Origin: Rhodobium gokarnense
GTDB taxonomy: Bacteria > Pseudomonadota > Alphaproteobacteria > Rhizobiales > Rhodobiaceae
Direction: 5' to 3'
DNA length: 64,000 nucleotides
Assembly (NCBI RefSeq): GCF_025961475.1
Contig: NZ_JAOQNS010000005.1
Location: 248,001 to 312,000 of the forward strand
The translations under genes were made by a program, and so were the position numbers. This document shows, piece by piece, positions 34,460 through 44,313 of this stretch (position 1 is the stretch's first letter; every line of letters begins with the position of its first letter). Under the pieces are notes generated by a model, which saw only the letters and a program-made list of their open reading frames with translations, had not been told where the DNA came from and searched no databases.

Positions 34460-35881
34460 CTATCTTGCCGGAAACCTCAATTTGGAGACGAGGCCCGGAT
34501 CGTTGTCGGCGAAATCGAGGTCGCCGTTATGCATCCGCGCGACGGCCTGCACAAGGCTGAGGCCGAGGCCGGAGCCCGGCGCGTTGCGGCTGGCTTCCAG
34601 GCGCACGAAGCGCTGGCGGACCTTGTCGCGATCGGCCTCCGGAATGCCGGGGCCGCGGTCGGCGACGGTCGCGACCACCGCCGGGCCGTCGCGAGAAACC
34701 TTCAGCGAAATCTGGTTGCGGTCCTCGCCTTCGGCAGCGCCCTCGTCAGCCCCCTCTTCCGGCTTGCCGTATTTCAGCGCGTTGTCGATGAGGTTGGCGA
34801 GCGCCTGGGCGATCAGTTCGCGGTTGCCGTGGATCTTGGCCGGGCCGGCGATGTCGACCGAAAAGCGCATGCCGGCATCCTCGGCGACGGGCTCGTACAT
34901 CTCGGCGACCTCGGCGGCGATCTCGGCGATGTCGATGTCGGACATGACGACGCCGGAGGAACTAGCCTCGACCCGGGCGATGGCGAGCAGCGCATCGAAG
35001 GTGCGGATGAGCTGGTCGGAATCCTCGATCACCTGTTCCAGCACATCGCGGGTATTGGCCGCGTCGATCGGTTCGCGCAGCGCCGTCTCGACCCGGTTCC
35101 GGAGCCGCGTCAGGGGCGTCTTCAGGTCGTGGGCGATGTTGTCGGAGACTTCCTTGAGGCCGATCATCAACTGCTCGATGCGGCCGAGCATGGCGTTGAG
35201 GTTTTCCGCCAGCCGGTCGAACTCGTCGCCGGTGCCGGTGATCTGCAGGCGGCCGGACAGGTCGCCGGACATGATCTGCTTGCTGGTCTCCGACACCGAA
35301 TCGATGCGCTTCAGCACCCGGCGGTTGACGAAGAACCAGGACAGGAGGCCGAGCGCGATCATGACGACGATGGTGATCCGGAAGGCCTGGCGGATGACGT
35401 CGCGGAACTGCTCGCGCTCGCCGATGTCGCGGCCGACGAGGAGCCGGAAGCCGCTCGGCAGTTCCACCACCTTGACCAGCGCCAACTGGTCGCCGACCTC
35501 GTTTCCGGTGCCGTCGAAGCGGGCATAGCGCAACCGCTGGGGCCTTGCGTCGGGATCGGCGAGCACGGCGGCCGGAACGCTCGCCACGTTGCCGGCGATC
35601 GCATTGCCGCTGAAGTCGGTGACCAGGAACAGCGAGGCGCCGGGGCGGCGCGACAGGTGATCGACGAAGCGCACGACGCGGCCGATGCCGCCGCGGTCAT
35701 ATTGCCGGACCAGATCGCCGATCTCCTCGTCGATGGTCTCGTTGAGCTGGCGGCCCAAAACCTCTGACGTATTGTGCGCGATGTAGATGATGATGAACAC
35801 GGCGAGCGCCGCGAACACCACCAGATAGATCGCCGACAGCTTGAACGCCGTGGTGCGGAAGAGTTTACCGAGCGCCGTCAC
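34460..35881 (-). CDS. sensor histidine kinase paired with the degP-adjacent regulator
   Basis: A 473-residue membrane kinase. It has two membrane helices (about 15-35 and 168-188) around a periplasmic sensor of roughly 130 residues, then HAMP, HisKA and HATPase_c. The phospho-acceptor is His251 in IAHDLKTPLTRL, and the ATP site includes NLIDNALKY and GSGLGLSLVQ. Its start overlaps the response regulator gene by 17 nt, so they form a cognate pair. Position next to degP suggests envelope stress sensing, which is inference only. Confidence 0.9.
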   Translation of the reverse strand: MTALGKLFRTTAFKLSAIYLVVFAALAVFIIIYIAHNTSEVLGRQLNETIDEEIGDLVRQYDRGGIGRVVRFVDHLSRRPGASLFLVTDFSGNAIAGNVASVPAAVLADPDARPQRLRYARFDGTGNEVGDQLALVKVVELPSGFRLLVGRDIGEREQFRDVIRQAFRITIVVMIALGLLSWFFVNRRVLKRIDSVSETSKQIMSGDLSGRLQITGTGDEFDRLAENLNAMLGRIEQLMIGLKEVSDNIAHDLKTPLTRLRNRVETALREPIDAANTRDVLEQVIEDSDQLIRTFDALLAIARVEASSSGVVMSDIDIAEIAAEVAEMYEPVAEDAGMRFSVDIAGPAKIHGNRELIAQALANLIDNALKYGKPEEGADEGAAEGEDRNQISLKVSRDGPAVVATVADRGPGIPEADRDKVRQRFVRLEASRNAPGSGLGLSLVQAVARMHNGDLDFADNDPGLVSKLRFPAR

Positions 35882-36545
35882 GGATCACATATCCCGCGCC
35901 GCGCACGGTCTGGATCAGGGGCGTCTCGAAGCCCTTGTCGATCTTGCCGCGAAGGCGCGACATGTGCACATCGATCACGTTGGTCTGGGGGTCGAAATGG
36001 TACTCCCAGACGTTTTCCAGCAGCATCGTGCGGGTCACCACCTGGCCGGCGTTCTTCATCAGGTATTCCAGGAGCCGGAACTCGCGCGGCTGCAGGGTGA
36101 TCTCCTGGCCGCCGCGGCGCACGGTGTGGGACAGCCGGTCGAGCTCCAGGTCGCCGACCTTGTAAAGCACCTCGGCGTGTTCCGGCTTCTGGCGCCGGTT
36201 TAGCGCCTCGACCCGGGCCAGCAGTTCGGAAAAGGCATAGGGCTTGGCGAGATAGTCGTCGCCGCCGGCGCGCAGGCCCGTGACCCGGTCGTCGACCTGG
36301 CCGAGGGCGGAGAGGATCAGCACCGGGGTGCGGTCGCCGGAGCGGCGCAGCTCCGCGACGATGGACAGGCCGTCGCGCTTCGGCAGCATGCGGTCGACGA
36401 CGAGCACGTCGTAGCCGCCAGTCGCCGCCATCTGCCAGCCGGTGTCGCCGTCCAGCGCATGGTCGGCGACGTGGCCGGCCTCGTTGAGGGCCTTGCCGAG
36501 ATAGACCGCCGCTTCGCGGTCGTCTTCGATCACCAGAATCCGCAT
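35865..36545 (-). CDS. OmpR-family response regulator
   Basis: A 226-residue regulator with a receiver domain (Asp8/Asp9 acidic pocket, phospho-acceptor Asp51 in VVDRMLP, switch residues, Lys in AKPYAF) and a winged-helix DNA-binding domain ending in RGAGYVIRD. ATG 36545 is preferred over an in-frame GTG at 36554. It precedes and overlaps its kinase. The gene follows degP on the same strand, separated by a terminator hairpin, so it probably has its own promoter in 36546-36614. Confidence 0.9.
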   Translation of the reverse strand: MRILVIEDDREAAVYLGKALNEAGHVADHALDGDTGWQMAATGGYDVLVVDRMLPKRDGLSIVAELRRSGDRTPVLILSALGQVDDRVTGLRAGGDDYLAKPYAFSELLARVEALNRRQKPEHAEVLYKVGDLELDRLSHTVRRGGQEITLQPREFRLLEYLMKNAGQVVTRTMLLENVWEYHFDPQTNVIDVHMSRLRGKIDKGFETPLIQTVRGAGYVIRDGAR

Positions 36546-36616
36546 GGGGCGCACTATACAGACAAACCGGACGGGGCAGAAAAGGGGAAAGGGACGCGCC
36601 CGTGACGCGTCCCCGG

Positions 36617-36660
36617 AAAAAGGCCGGGACGGCAGGCCGGATGGCGAGGCCTGCCGTCCC
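36617..36660 (-). terminator. intrinsic terminator of degP
   Basis: Reading leftward, a perfect 13 bp stem GGGACGGCAGGCC with a 9 nt loop (36660 to 36626) is followed by GGCC and a T5 tract (36621-36617). It lies 75 bp after the degP stop and before the response regulator gene. A second perfect 11 bp inverted repeat (CCGGTTCCGTG) is at 36667-36677 and 36701-36711, closer to the stop. Confidence 0.8.
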
Positions 36661-36734
36661 GTGACGCCGGTTCCGTGTGGGGGGATCGGGGATGAGGCAC
36701 CACGGAACCGGACATCTTGCTGCGGCCGGAGGGG

Positions 36735-38294
36735 CTAGCCGCGGCTGAGCGGGATGGCGACGAAGCGTGCGGTGTCGCCGTTCTGGACCCGGAGCAGCGC
36801 CGCCTTGCGGCCGGAGCCCTTGACGTCGTCGATGGCACGGGCGACGTCGCGCGGGGATTCGACGGCGGTGCCGGCGACTTCCAGGATCACGTCACCGACC
36901 CTGAGGCCGCGGGCGGCGGCATCGCTCTCCGGATCGATGTCGGTGATGACGACGCCCTGATCGGCGGCGCCGGTCTCGGCGGCCGGGACGACGGCGATGC
37001 CGAGATCTTCCAGCGAGGTGCTCGAGGACTGCGTGTCGTCCCCGTTGCCGCTGTCGCGGTCGGCGCTGGCGACGCGGTCGTTCAGGCGACCGAGCTTGAC
37101 GTCGATGGTCTGAGCCTTGCCGCCCCGAAGGACCTCGACCTTGACCGTGCTGTCCGGCTGGTAGGCGGCGACGACGCGGGCCAGTTCCTTGGAGTTGTCG
37201 ATCTTCTCGCCGTCGACGGCGGTGACCACGTCACCGGTCTTCAGGCCGGCCTTTTCCGCCGGGCTGTTCGGCTGCACTTCGGCGACCAGGGCGCCCGTCG
37301 GCTCGTCGAGCGAAAGGCTCTCGGCGATGTCGTCGGTGACGGTCTGGATGTGGACGCCGAGCCAGCCGCGCACGACCTTGCCGTCGTCCTTGAGGTCGGC
37401 GACGATCTCCTTGGCGGTGGAGGCCGGGATGGCGAAGCCGATGCCGATCGAGCCGCCGGAGGGCGAGTAGATGGCGGTGTTGACGCCGACGACGTTGCCG
37501 TCGAGGTCGAAGGTCGGGCCGCCGGAGTTGCCGCGGTTGATCGGGGCGTCGATCTGCAGGAAGTCGTCATAGGGGCCGGCGCCGATGTCGCGGCCGCGGG
37601 CCGAGACGATGCCGGAGGTGACAGTGCCGCCGAGGCCGAACGGGTTGCCGACCGCCATCACCCAGTCGCCGACGCGCACGTCTTTGTCGGCGAAGGAGAC
37701 GAACGGGAAGCCGCCATTGTCCTCGATCTTGACGAGGGCGAGGTCGGTCTTCTTGTCGGTGCCGATCACCTTGGCGGTGTAGGTCTTGCCGCCCTGAACG
37801 GTGACGGTCACTTCCTCGGCGTTGTCGACGACGTGGTTGTTGGTGACGATGTAGCCGTCGGAGGAGATCAGGAAGCCGGAGCCCTGGGCCATGGCATAGG
37901 GATGGCGGCCGCGGCGGTGGCGCCAGCGCTTGCCCTGGTCGTCGCCGCGGTTACCGAAGCGTTCCTCGCCGAAGCGGCGGAAGAAGCGCTCCAGCGGATG
38001 GCCGTCCGGGAAGTCGGGGAATTCCTGGAAGAACGAGACGTTCGGGGTGGCTTCGGTCTTGACGCTGATGGAGACGACGGCCGGGCTCACCTTCTCGGCG
38101 AGGTCGGCGAAGCTGAACGGCTTCATGGTCGTCTGGGCGCTTTCGGCGAGCGCCGGGGTGGACTGCACCAGGGCCGACTGGCCGATCATGCCGCCGGCAA
38201 CGCCGAGGGCCAGGACGCTGGCCATCAGGGCGCGCTTGGAGGACGGGATGATGGCGGCGGTCCAGCCGGCGCGTCGGGGGGAATTATTCGTCAT
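36735..38294 (-). CDS. degP: DegP/HtrA-type periplasmic serine protease
   Basis: A 519-residue protein with a long N-terminal export signal (hydrophobic stretch about 22-45). The trypsin-like domain has catalytic His154 (TNNHVVD), Asp184 (KTDLALV) and Ser257 (GNSGGP), and two PDZ domains follow. A basic, Arg/His-rich segment (about residues 110-130) sits in the LA-loop region. It degrades or refolds misfolded envelope proteins. AGGAG lies 11 nt upstream of ATG 38294. The neighbouring two-component system, downstream and in the same direction, is a plausible regulator. A terminator follows the gene. Confidence 0.93.
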   Translation of the reverse strand: MTNNSPRRAGWTAAIIPSSKRALMASVLALGVAGGMIGQSALVQSTPALAESAQTTMKPFSFADLAEKVSPAVVSISVKTEATPNVSFFQEFPDFPDGHPLERFFRRFGEERFGNRGDDQGKRWRHRRGRHPYAMAQGSGFLISSDGYIVTNNHVVDNAEEVTVTVQGGKTYTAKVIGTDKKTDLALVKIEDNGGFPFVSFADKDVRVGDWVMAVGNPFGLGGTVTSGIVSARGRDIGAGPYDDFLQIDAPINRGNSGGPTFDLDGNVVGVNTAIYSPSGGSIGIGFAIPASTAKEIVADLKDDGKVVRGWLGVHIQTVTDDIAESLSLDEPTGALVAEVQPNSPAEKAGLKTGDVVTAVDGEKIDNSKELARVVAAYQPDSTVKVEVLRGGKAQTIDVKLGRLNDRVASADRDSGNGDDTQSSSTSLEDLGIAVVPAAETGAADQGVVITDIDPESDAAARGLRVGDVILEVAGTAVESPRDVARAIDDVKGSGRKAALLRVQNGDTARFVAIPLSRG

Positions 38295-38529
38295 CGGTCG
38301 GTGTTCTCCTGTCGAACATTCTCAGTTCAAGCGTGAAGCGAAACTTTGGAGGACGGCGACGGGGCATCGCCGTACGACTGACAGGCAATATGGGGCGCGT
38401 CGCCTTACAGCGCCCTGTCGATTGGATTAAACTTTTGTAAGATTCCAAGGGGATACCGGCGCGGAACGGCGCGAATCCCGCCCCGACGCCGGGACTTCAG
38501 CGATCCTGCCGCCGTGCGGGCGCCGGGGT

Positions 38530-39765
<1,236 letters not shown>

Positions 39766-39852
39766 CGAACTCCCCCTTGGCGATTCCCGCATCGCAACAG
39801 GCGCCAACAATAGGGGATCGAAGGGGATTTGCCGAGCCGGATCGCGGCCGGA

Positions 39853-40341
39853 TCAACCGCCCTTGCGGTCTTTCAGGACCTTTTCCAGTTCGGCCCGCTC
39901 CGCCGCGGTCAGCTCGACCGGACCGCCCGGCCCGGCGGCGGCGGAGCGCCGCTGGCGGCGCCAGGCAAAGAACACGGCGATGATGCCGAGCACCAGAACC
40001 GCCGGAGCGGTCAGCCAGAGGATCAGCGTGTGGCCGCCGAAGCGCGGCTTCAGGAGCACGAACTCGCCATAGCGGTTGACCAGGTAGTCGATCACCTCCT
40101 CGTTGCTGTCGCCGGCCGTGAGGCGGTCACGGACCAGCACGCGCAGATCCTTGGCGAGTTCGGCGTTGGAATCGTCGATCGACTGGTTCTGGCAGACGAG
40201 GCAGCGCAGGCCCTCTGAAATCTCCCGGGCGCGCGCTTCCAGCTTCGGATCCTTCAGCATCTCGTCCGGCTCGACGGCATGGACGGCGGCCGGCAGGCAA
40301 AGCCACGACAGCGCGAGGAAAAGGGCGGCGATCCGCTTCAT
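39853..40341 (-). CDS. ccmH: cytochrome c maturation protein CcmH (CycL)
   Basis: A 162-residue protein. ATG 40341 has AAGGAG 9 nt upstream; an ATG at 40368 in an ATGA overlap with ccmF is possible but less likely. A signal peptide ends near VHAVEPDE. The heme-handling motif LRCLVCQN follows, and a membrane helix lies at about 105-125. It reduces the apocytochrome c CXXCH thiols for heme ligation in the periplasm. It is the short CcmH form; the TPR part is encoded separately by ccmI. It is last in the ccmI-ccmE-ccmF-ccmH operon. Confidence 0.93.
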   Translation of the reverse strand: MKRIAALFLALSWLCLPAAVHAVEPDEMLKDPKLEARAREISEGLRCLVCQNQSIDDSNAELAKDLRVLVRDRLTAGDSNEEVIDYLVNRYGEFVLLKPRFGGHTLILWLTAPAVLVLGIIAVFFAWRRQRRSAAAGPGGPVELTAAERAELEKVLKDRKGG

Positions 40342-40364
40342 CGTCTTTCGCTCCTTGGCCGCGG

Positions 40365-42341
40365 TCATTCCGCGGCCGCAACAGTGCGGCGGGCGCGGGT
40401 CGGCGCGCCGACCCTGAGGCGCCGGTCGCTGAGGGAGAGGAGCCCGCCAAAGGCCATGACCACGCAGCCGAGCCAGACCAGGAGCACCAGCGGCTTCCAG
40501 TAGAGGCGTACGGCAACGCCGCCGGCATTCATCTCATCGCCAATGGCGAGATAGAGCTGGGAGAAGCCGATGGAACGGATGGCGGCCTCGGAGGTCGGCA
40601 TGCCGCGCGCGGTGTAGACCCGCTTGGAGGGCGTCATGACGCCGAGTTCCTTGCCGTCGCGGGTGATCCGGAAGCGGGCGGCGATCTCGCGGTAGTTCGG
40701 GCCGGCACGGCCCTGCGAGCCGAGGAACGTCGCCTCGTAGCCGCCGATCGTCGCCGTCTCGCCCTGCTTCATGACGCGGATGTTCTCAAGCTGCCAGGCG
40801 GAGGTGGTGACGATGCCGAGCACCGTGACGCCGACGCCGAAATGCGCAAAGGCGGTGCCCCAGGCAGAGCGCGGCAGGCCGACGGCGCGGCGCAGCGAGT
40901 TGCCGGCCGGCACACGGAACAGCTTGATGCGGCTGGCGATGTCGGCGATGGCGCCGATCATCATCCAGGCGGCGAGCGCGACGCCGAGAATGGCGAGCAG
41001 CGGTCCGCCGTCGACGGCCCAGGCGGTAATCAGCGCGGTGAGGATGACAAGGCCGAGGACCACGGCGAGGCGCTGGGACACGGCAAGGATATCGCCGCGC
41101 TTCCAGGCCAGGAACGGGCCGAACGGCATGACGATCAGCGCCGGCAGGATCAGCGGCCCGAAGGTCATGTTGAAGAACGGCGCGCCGACGGAGATCTTCT
41201 CGCCGGTGGTCGCCTCAAGGGCCAGCGGATAGAGCGTGCCGATGAGGACAGCGGCGCAGGCGGCCGTCAGGAACAGATTGTTGAAGACCAGCGCGCCCTC
41301 GCGGCTGATCGGCGCGAACAGGCCGCCGCGGCGCAGGCTCGGCGCGCGCCAGGCAAAGAGCGCGAAGGCGCCGCCGATGAAGGTCGCGAGAATGAGCAGG
41401 ATGAAGACGCCGCGGGTCGGGTCGCTGGCAAATGAGTGCACCGAGGTCAGCACGCCGGAGCGGACCAGGAAGGTGCCGAGCAGCGACAGCGAGAAGGTGA
41501 GGATGGCCAGAAGGATTGTCCACACCTTCAGGGCGTCGCGCTTTTCCATGACGATGGCCGAATGGAGCAGCGCCGAGCCGGTCAGCCAGGGCATGAAGGA
41601 GGCGTTCTCGACCGGATCCCAGAACCACCATCCGCCCCAGCCGAGCTCGTAATAGGCCCAGTAGGAGCCCATGGCGATACCGAGGGTGAGGAAGATCCAG
41701 GCGATCAGCACCCAGGGCCGGACCCAGCGCGCCCAGGCCGCGTCGATGCGCCCCTCGATGAGCGCCGCGGCGGCAAAGGCAAAGGCGATCGAAAAGCCGA
41801 CATAGCCGAGATAGAGCAGCGGCGGATGCACGGCGAGGCCGATGTCCTGGAGGATCGGGTTGAGGTCCTGGCCCTCCATGGGCGCCGGAAAGATGCGCGC
41901 GAACGGGTTGGAGGTCGTCAGGATGAACAGCAGGAAGGCGGCGGCGACCCAGCCCTGGACGGCCAGCACATTGGCCTTCAGCGTCGCCGGCATGTTGTGG
42001 CCGAAGGCGGCGACCAGCGCCCCGAAGAAGGCAAGGATCAGCGCCCACAGCAGCATGGAGCCTTCGTGATTGCCCCAGACGCTGGTGAACTTGTAGATGA
42101 GCGGCTGGGTCGAATGGGAGTTCGCCCACACGAGTTCCAGCGAGAAATCGGACTGCACGAAGGCCTGGGTCAGGGCGGCGAAGGCGAGACCGACGAACAG
42201 GAACTGGGCGGCCGCGGCGGGGGATGCCACCGCCATCAGGCGCGCGTCGCCGCGCTGCGATCCCCAGATCGGCAGCACCGACTGGATCAGCGACAGGGCA
42301 AAGGCGAGTACCAGGGCGTAGTGGCCGAGTTCTGCGATCAT
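40365..42341 (-). CDS. ccmF: cytochrome c heme lyase subunit CcmF (CycK)
   Basis: A 658-residue polytopic membrane protein. It carries the Trp-rich periplasmic WWD motif GWGGWWFWDPVENASFMPW, conserved His residues in flanking loops and about 15 hydrophobic segments. CcmF takes heme from holo-CcmE and attaches it to apocytochrome c with CcmH and CcmI. Length is as expected. It lies between ccmE and ccmH in one direction. Confidence 0.95.
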   Translation of the reverse strand: MIAELGHYALVLAFALSLIQSVLPIWGSQRGDARLMAVASPAAAAQFLFVGLAFAALTQAFVQSDFSLELVWANSHSTQPLIYKFTSVWGNHEGSMLLWALILAFFGALVAAFGHNMPATLKANVLAVQGWVAAAFLLFILTTSNPFARIFPAPMEGQDLNPILQDIGLAVHPPLLYLGYVGFSIAFAFAAAALIEGRIDAAWARWVRPWVLIAWIFLTLGIAMGSYWAYYELGWGGWWFWDPVENASFMPWLTGSALLHSAIVMEKRDALKVWTILLAILTFSLSLLGTFLVRSGVLTSVHSFASDPTRGVFILLILATFIGGAFALFAWRAPSLRRGGLFAPISREGALVFNNLFLTAACAAVLIGTLYPLALEATTGEKISVGAPFFNMTFGPLILPALIVMPFGPFLAWKRGDILAVSQRLAVVLGLVILTALITAWAVDGGPLLAILGVALAAWMMIGAIADIASRIKLFRVPAGNSLRRAVGLPRSAWGTAFAHFGVGVTVLGIVTTSAWQLENIRVMKQGETATIGGYEATFLGSQGRAGPNYREIAARFRITRDGKELGVMTPSKRVYTARGMPTSEAAIRSIGFSQLYLAIGDEMNAGGVAVRLYWKPLVLLVWLGCVVMAFGGLLSLSDRRLRVGAPTRARRTVAAAE

Positions 42342-42402
42342 CGTCTCGTTGTCCCCTTGGTGGTTCTGCCTTGCGCGCCGGTGCTGGTGTTTCCCAGCGC
42401 CG

Positions 42403-42846
42403 TCAGTTGGTTTCGGTGCCCTGCCAGACGCCCTGCTTCTTCAGCGAATCGGCGACTTCCTTGGGCATGTAGTTCTCGTCGTGCTTGGCCAGCACCGTGT
42501 CGGCGTCAAAGGTCCCGCCGACCGCCAGCATGCCCTCCACGACGACGCCCTGCCCCTCGCGGAAGAGGTCCGGCAGGATGCCGGTGAAGGTCACCGGCAC
42601 GTCGTTGGCGGTGTCGGTGACGGTGAAGGTCACCGTGGTGCCCTCGCCGCGGACCACCGAGCCTTCCTTGACGAGGCCGCCGAGGCGGATGCGCTGCTGC
42701 GGCGGCACCGGATGCTCGGCGATGTCGGTCGGGCTCTGGAAGAACACGATCTGGTCGGTCAGGGCGAAAAGGATGAGGCCGACCGCGCAGGCGACCACGA
42801 CACCGGCAATTCCGATCAAACTCAAGCGACGCTGTTTGCGTGTCAT
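42403..42846 (-). CDS. ccmE: periplasmic heme chaperone CcmE (CycJ)
   Basis: A 147-residue protein with an N-terminal membrane anchor (about 10-30) and a periplasmic OB-fold domain. The heme-binding His122 lies in [10 protein letters not shown], the covalent-heme motif of CcmE. It carries heme from the CcmABCD complex to CcmF. ccmA-D are not in the window. It starts 34 nt after ccmI. Confidence 0.95.
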   Translation of the reverse strand: MTRKQRRLSLIGIAGVVVACAVGLILFALTDQIVFFQSPTDIAEHPVPPQQRIRLGGLVKEGSVVRGEGTTVTFTVTDTANDVPVTFTGILPDLFREGQGVVVEGMLAVGGTFDADTVLAKHDENYMPKEVADSLKKQGVWQGTETN

Positions 42847-42880
42847 CGCGACACCTGTCTCCCTTAGCTCAGGTCAGGAT

Positions 42881-44101
42881 CTAAAGCGGTATCCCCAGCC
42901 CCCCGGCTGCCTGTTCGATGCGGGCCCTGGCCGCGGCGTCGCCGCCATGGGCGGCGATGGCCTTTGCCGCCGCCTGCCTGGCCTCGTCTTTCTTGTCGAG
43001 CACCATGTAGGCGCGCATGAGGCGGATCCAGTCGTCGGCCGACCCGCCGTCGGTCTCGAGCCGCTCGGCAAGGCGCGACACCATGTCGTTGATCATCGCC
43101 TGGCGGTCTTCGGTGTTCATCTGTTGCGCCGCGGCGACGTCCTCGGCGGAGGGACCCGGTGCGGCCGGCGCGGTCGCCTCGCCGCCGGCGGGCGCCTGGG
43201 GCGCCGGCTGCTGCGGTGCTGTGACCTCGGGTGCGGCGGCGACGTCGGGCATCTTGACCGGAAGCCCCGCCCCCTTTTGCGCCTTTTCAAGCTCGGAGCG
43301 GGCGAAGCGGACCCAGGGCTCGCGCGGGTCCGTGGTCTTCAGGAACGCTTCCCAGGCGGCGGCGGCTTCCTTGAAGCTGCCCTCCTGGTTGAGCGCGACG
43401 GCGAGGAAGAACCGCGGCTCGACGGCATTGGCCTCGTGCTCCAGGGCGCGCCGGAACGCGGCCTTGGCGTCCTCCACGACCTTGCCGCCCTCGCGGGCGA
43501 CGATGGATTCGCCAAGGCCGATCTGTAGCTGGGCATTGGAACCCAGAAGCTCGATCGCCTTGCCGAAGGCGGTCGCCGCATCGCTCGGCCGGTTGACGCG
43601 CAGATAGACCGGCGCAACCAGCGACCAGGCGGTGCCGTCGCTCGGATTGTCCTTCAGATAGGCCTCAGCCCCTTCCAACAGGCGTGCGACGTCGCCGCCA
43701 TGGGGAGAGGTCGCCGGCGCGCGGGCCGACAGCGGCTGGTCGGGAATGCCCGGCGAGCCGACGGCGAGATAGAGCGCGACGCTGACGATGGGCACCAGCA
43801 CGATGGCCGCGGCCGCGGCCGCCCAGGGCATCCGCGAGCGCTGCGACGGCTGCGCCTTTGCTTCGGCTTCGGAGGCACGCAGCAGGCGCCGGGCGATCTC
43901 GGCGCGCGTCGCCTCGGCTTCGGCGGAATCGATGAGGCCGCTGTCGAGGTCCCGCGACACCTCGTCGAGCTGGTCCTTGTAGACCGCGACGTCGTGGGCG
44001 GCGGCGGGCGCCGGCTTTTTGCCCGATTGCAGGAGCAGCGGCACGATCACGGCGACCACCGCGACTACCGTCATGACTGCAATCAGTGTCCAGAGAACCA
44101 T
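42881..44101 (-). CDS. ccmI: cytochrome c maturation protein CcmI (CycH)
   Basis: A 406-residue protein starting at ATG 44101. Two membrane helices (about 5-25 and 95-115) flank a short cytoplasmic part that opens VYKDQLDEVSRDL, a CcmI hallmark. A periplasmic TPR region follows from about 140 to 280, then a Pro/Ala-rich linker (about 290-340) and a final helical segment. CcmI holds the C-terminus of apocytochromes c for CcmF/CcmH. It is first in the operon. The linker is longer and more biased than in many relatives. Confidence 0.92.
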   Translation of the reverse strand: MVLWTLIAVMTVVAVVAVIVPLLLQSGKKPAPAAAHDVAVYKDQLDEVSRDLDSGLIDSAEAEATRAEIARRLLRASEAEAKAQPSQRSRMPWAAAAAAIVLVPIVSVALYLAVGSPGIPDQPLSARAPATSPHGGDVARLLEGAEAYLKDNPSDGTAWSLVAPVYLRVNRPSDAATAFGKAIELLGSNAQLQIGLGESIVAREGGKVVEDAKAAFRRALEHEANAVEPRFFLAVALNQEGSFKEAAAAWEAFLKTTDPREPWVRFARSELEKAQKGAGLPVKMPDVAAAPEVTAPQQPAPQAPAGGEATAPAAPGPSAEDVAAAQQMNTEDRQAMINDMVSRLAERLETDGGSADDWIRLMRAYMVLDKKDEARQAAAKAIAAHGGDAAARARIEQAAGGLGIPL

Positions 44102-44313
44102 CACTTGCAACCTGTTCGCATTCCATTGCGCTGTTATGACATAACGCGCATTCGGCGCAGGGCCGTCGTGACAAGGTGTCACGGCGAGGCGCCCGTTTGA
44201 GCCGGCCGGCGAGGCGATGCCTATCCCGGCTGGCGCATATGAGCAAGCGCCGCCTCTATCAGATTTTTGTCATGGGGAAAATGCGCCAGCGCAATGTTGC
44301 CGGGCAAGCGGTA

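Noticed and set aside
31743-35528. A very long open frame (over 1200 codons) on the plus strand opposite glnE and the sensor kinase
   Set aside because: GC-rich third positions of the real genes suppress stops in antisense frames. The translation has no recognisable motif, whereas glnE and the kinase show complete catalytic motifs.
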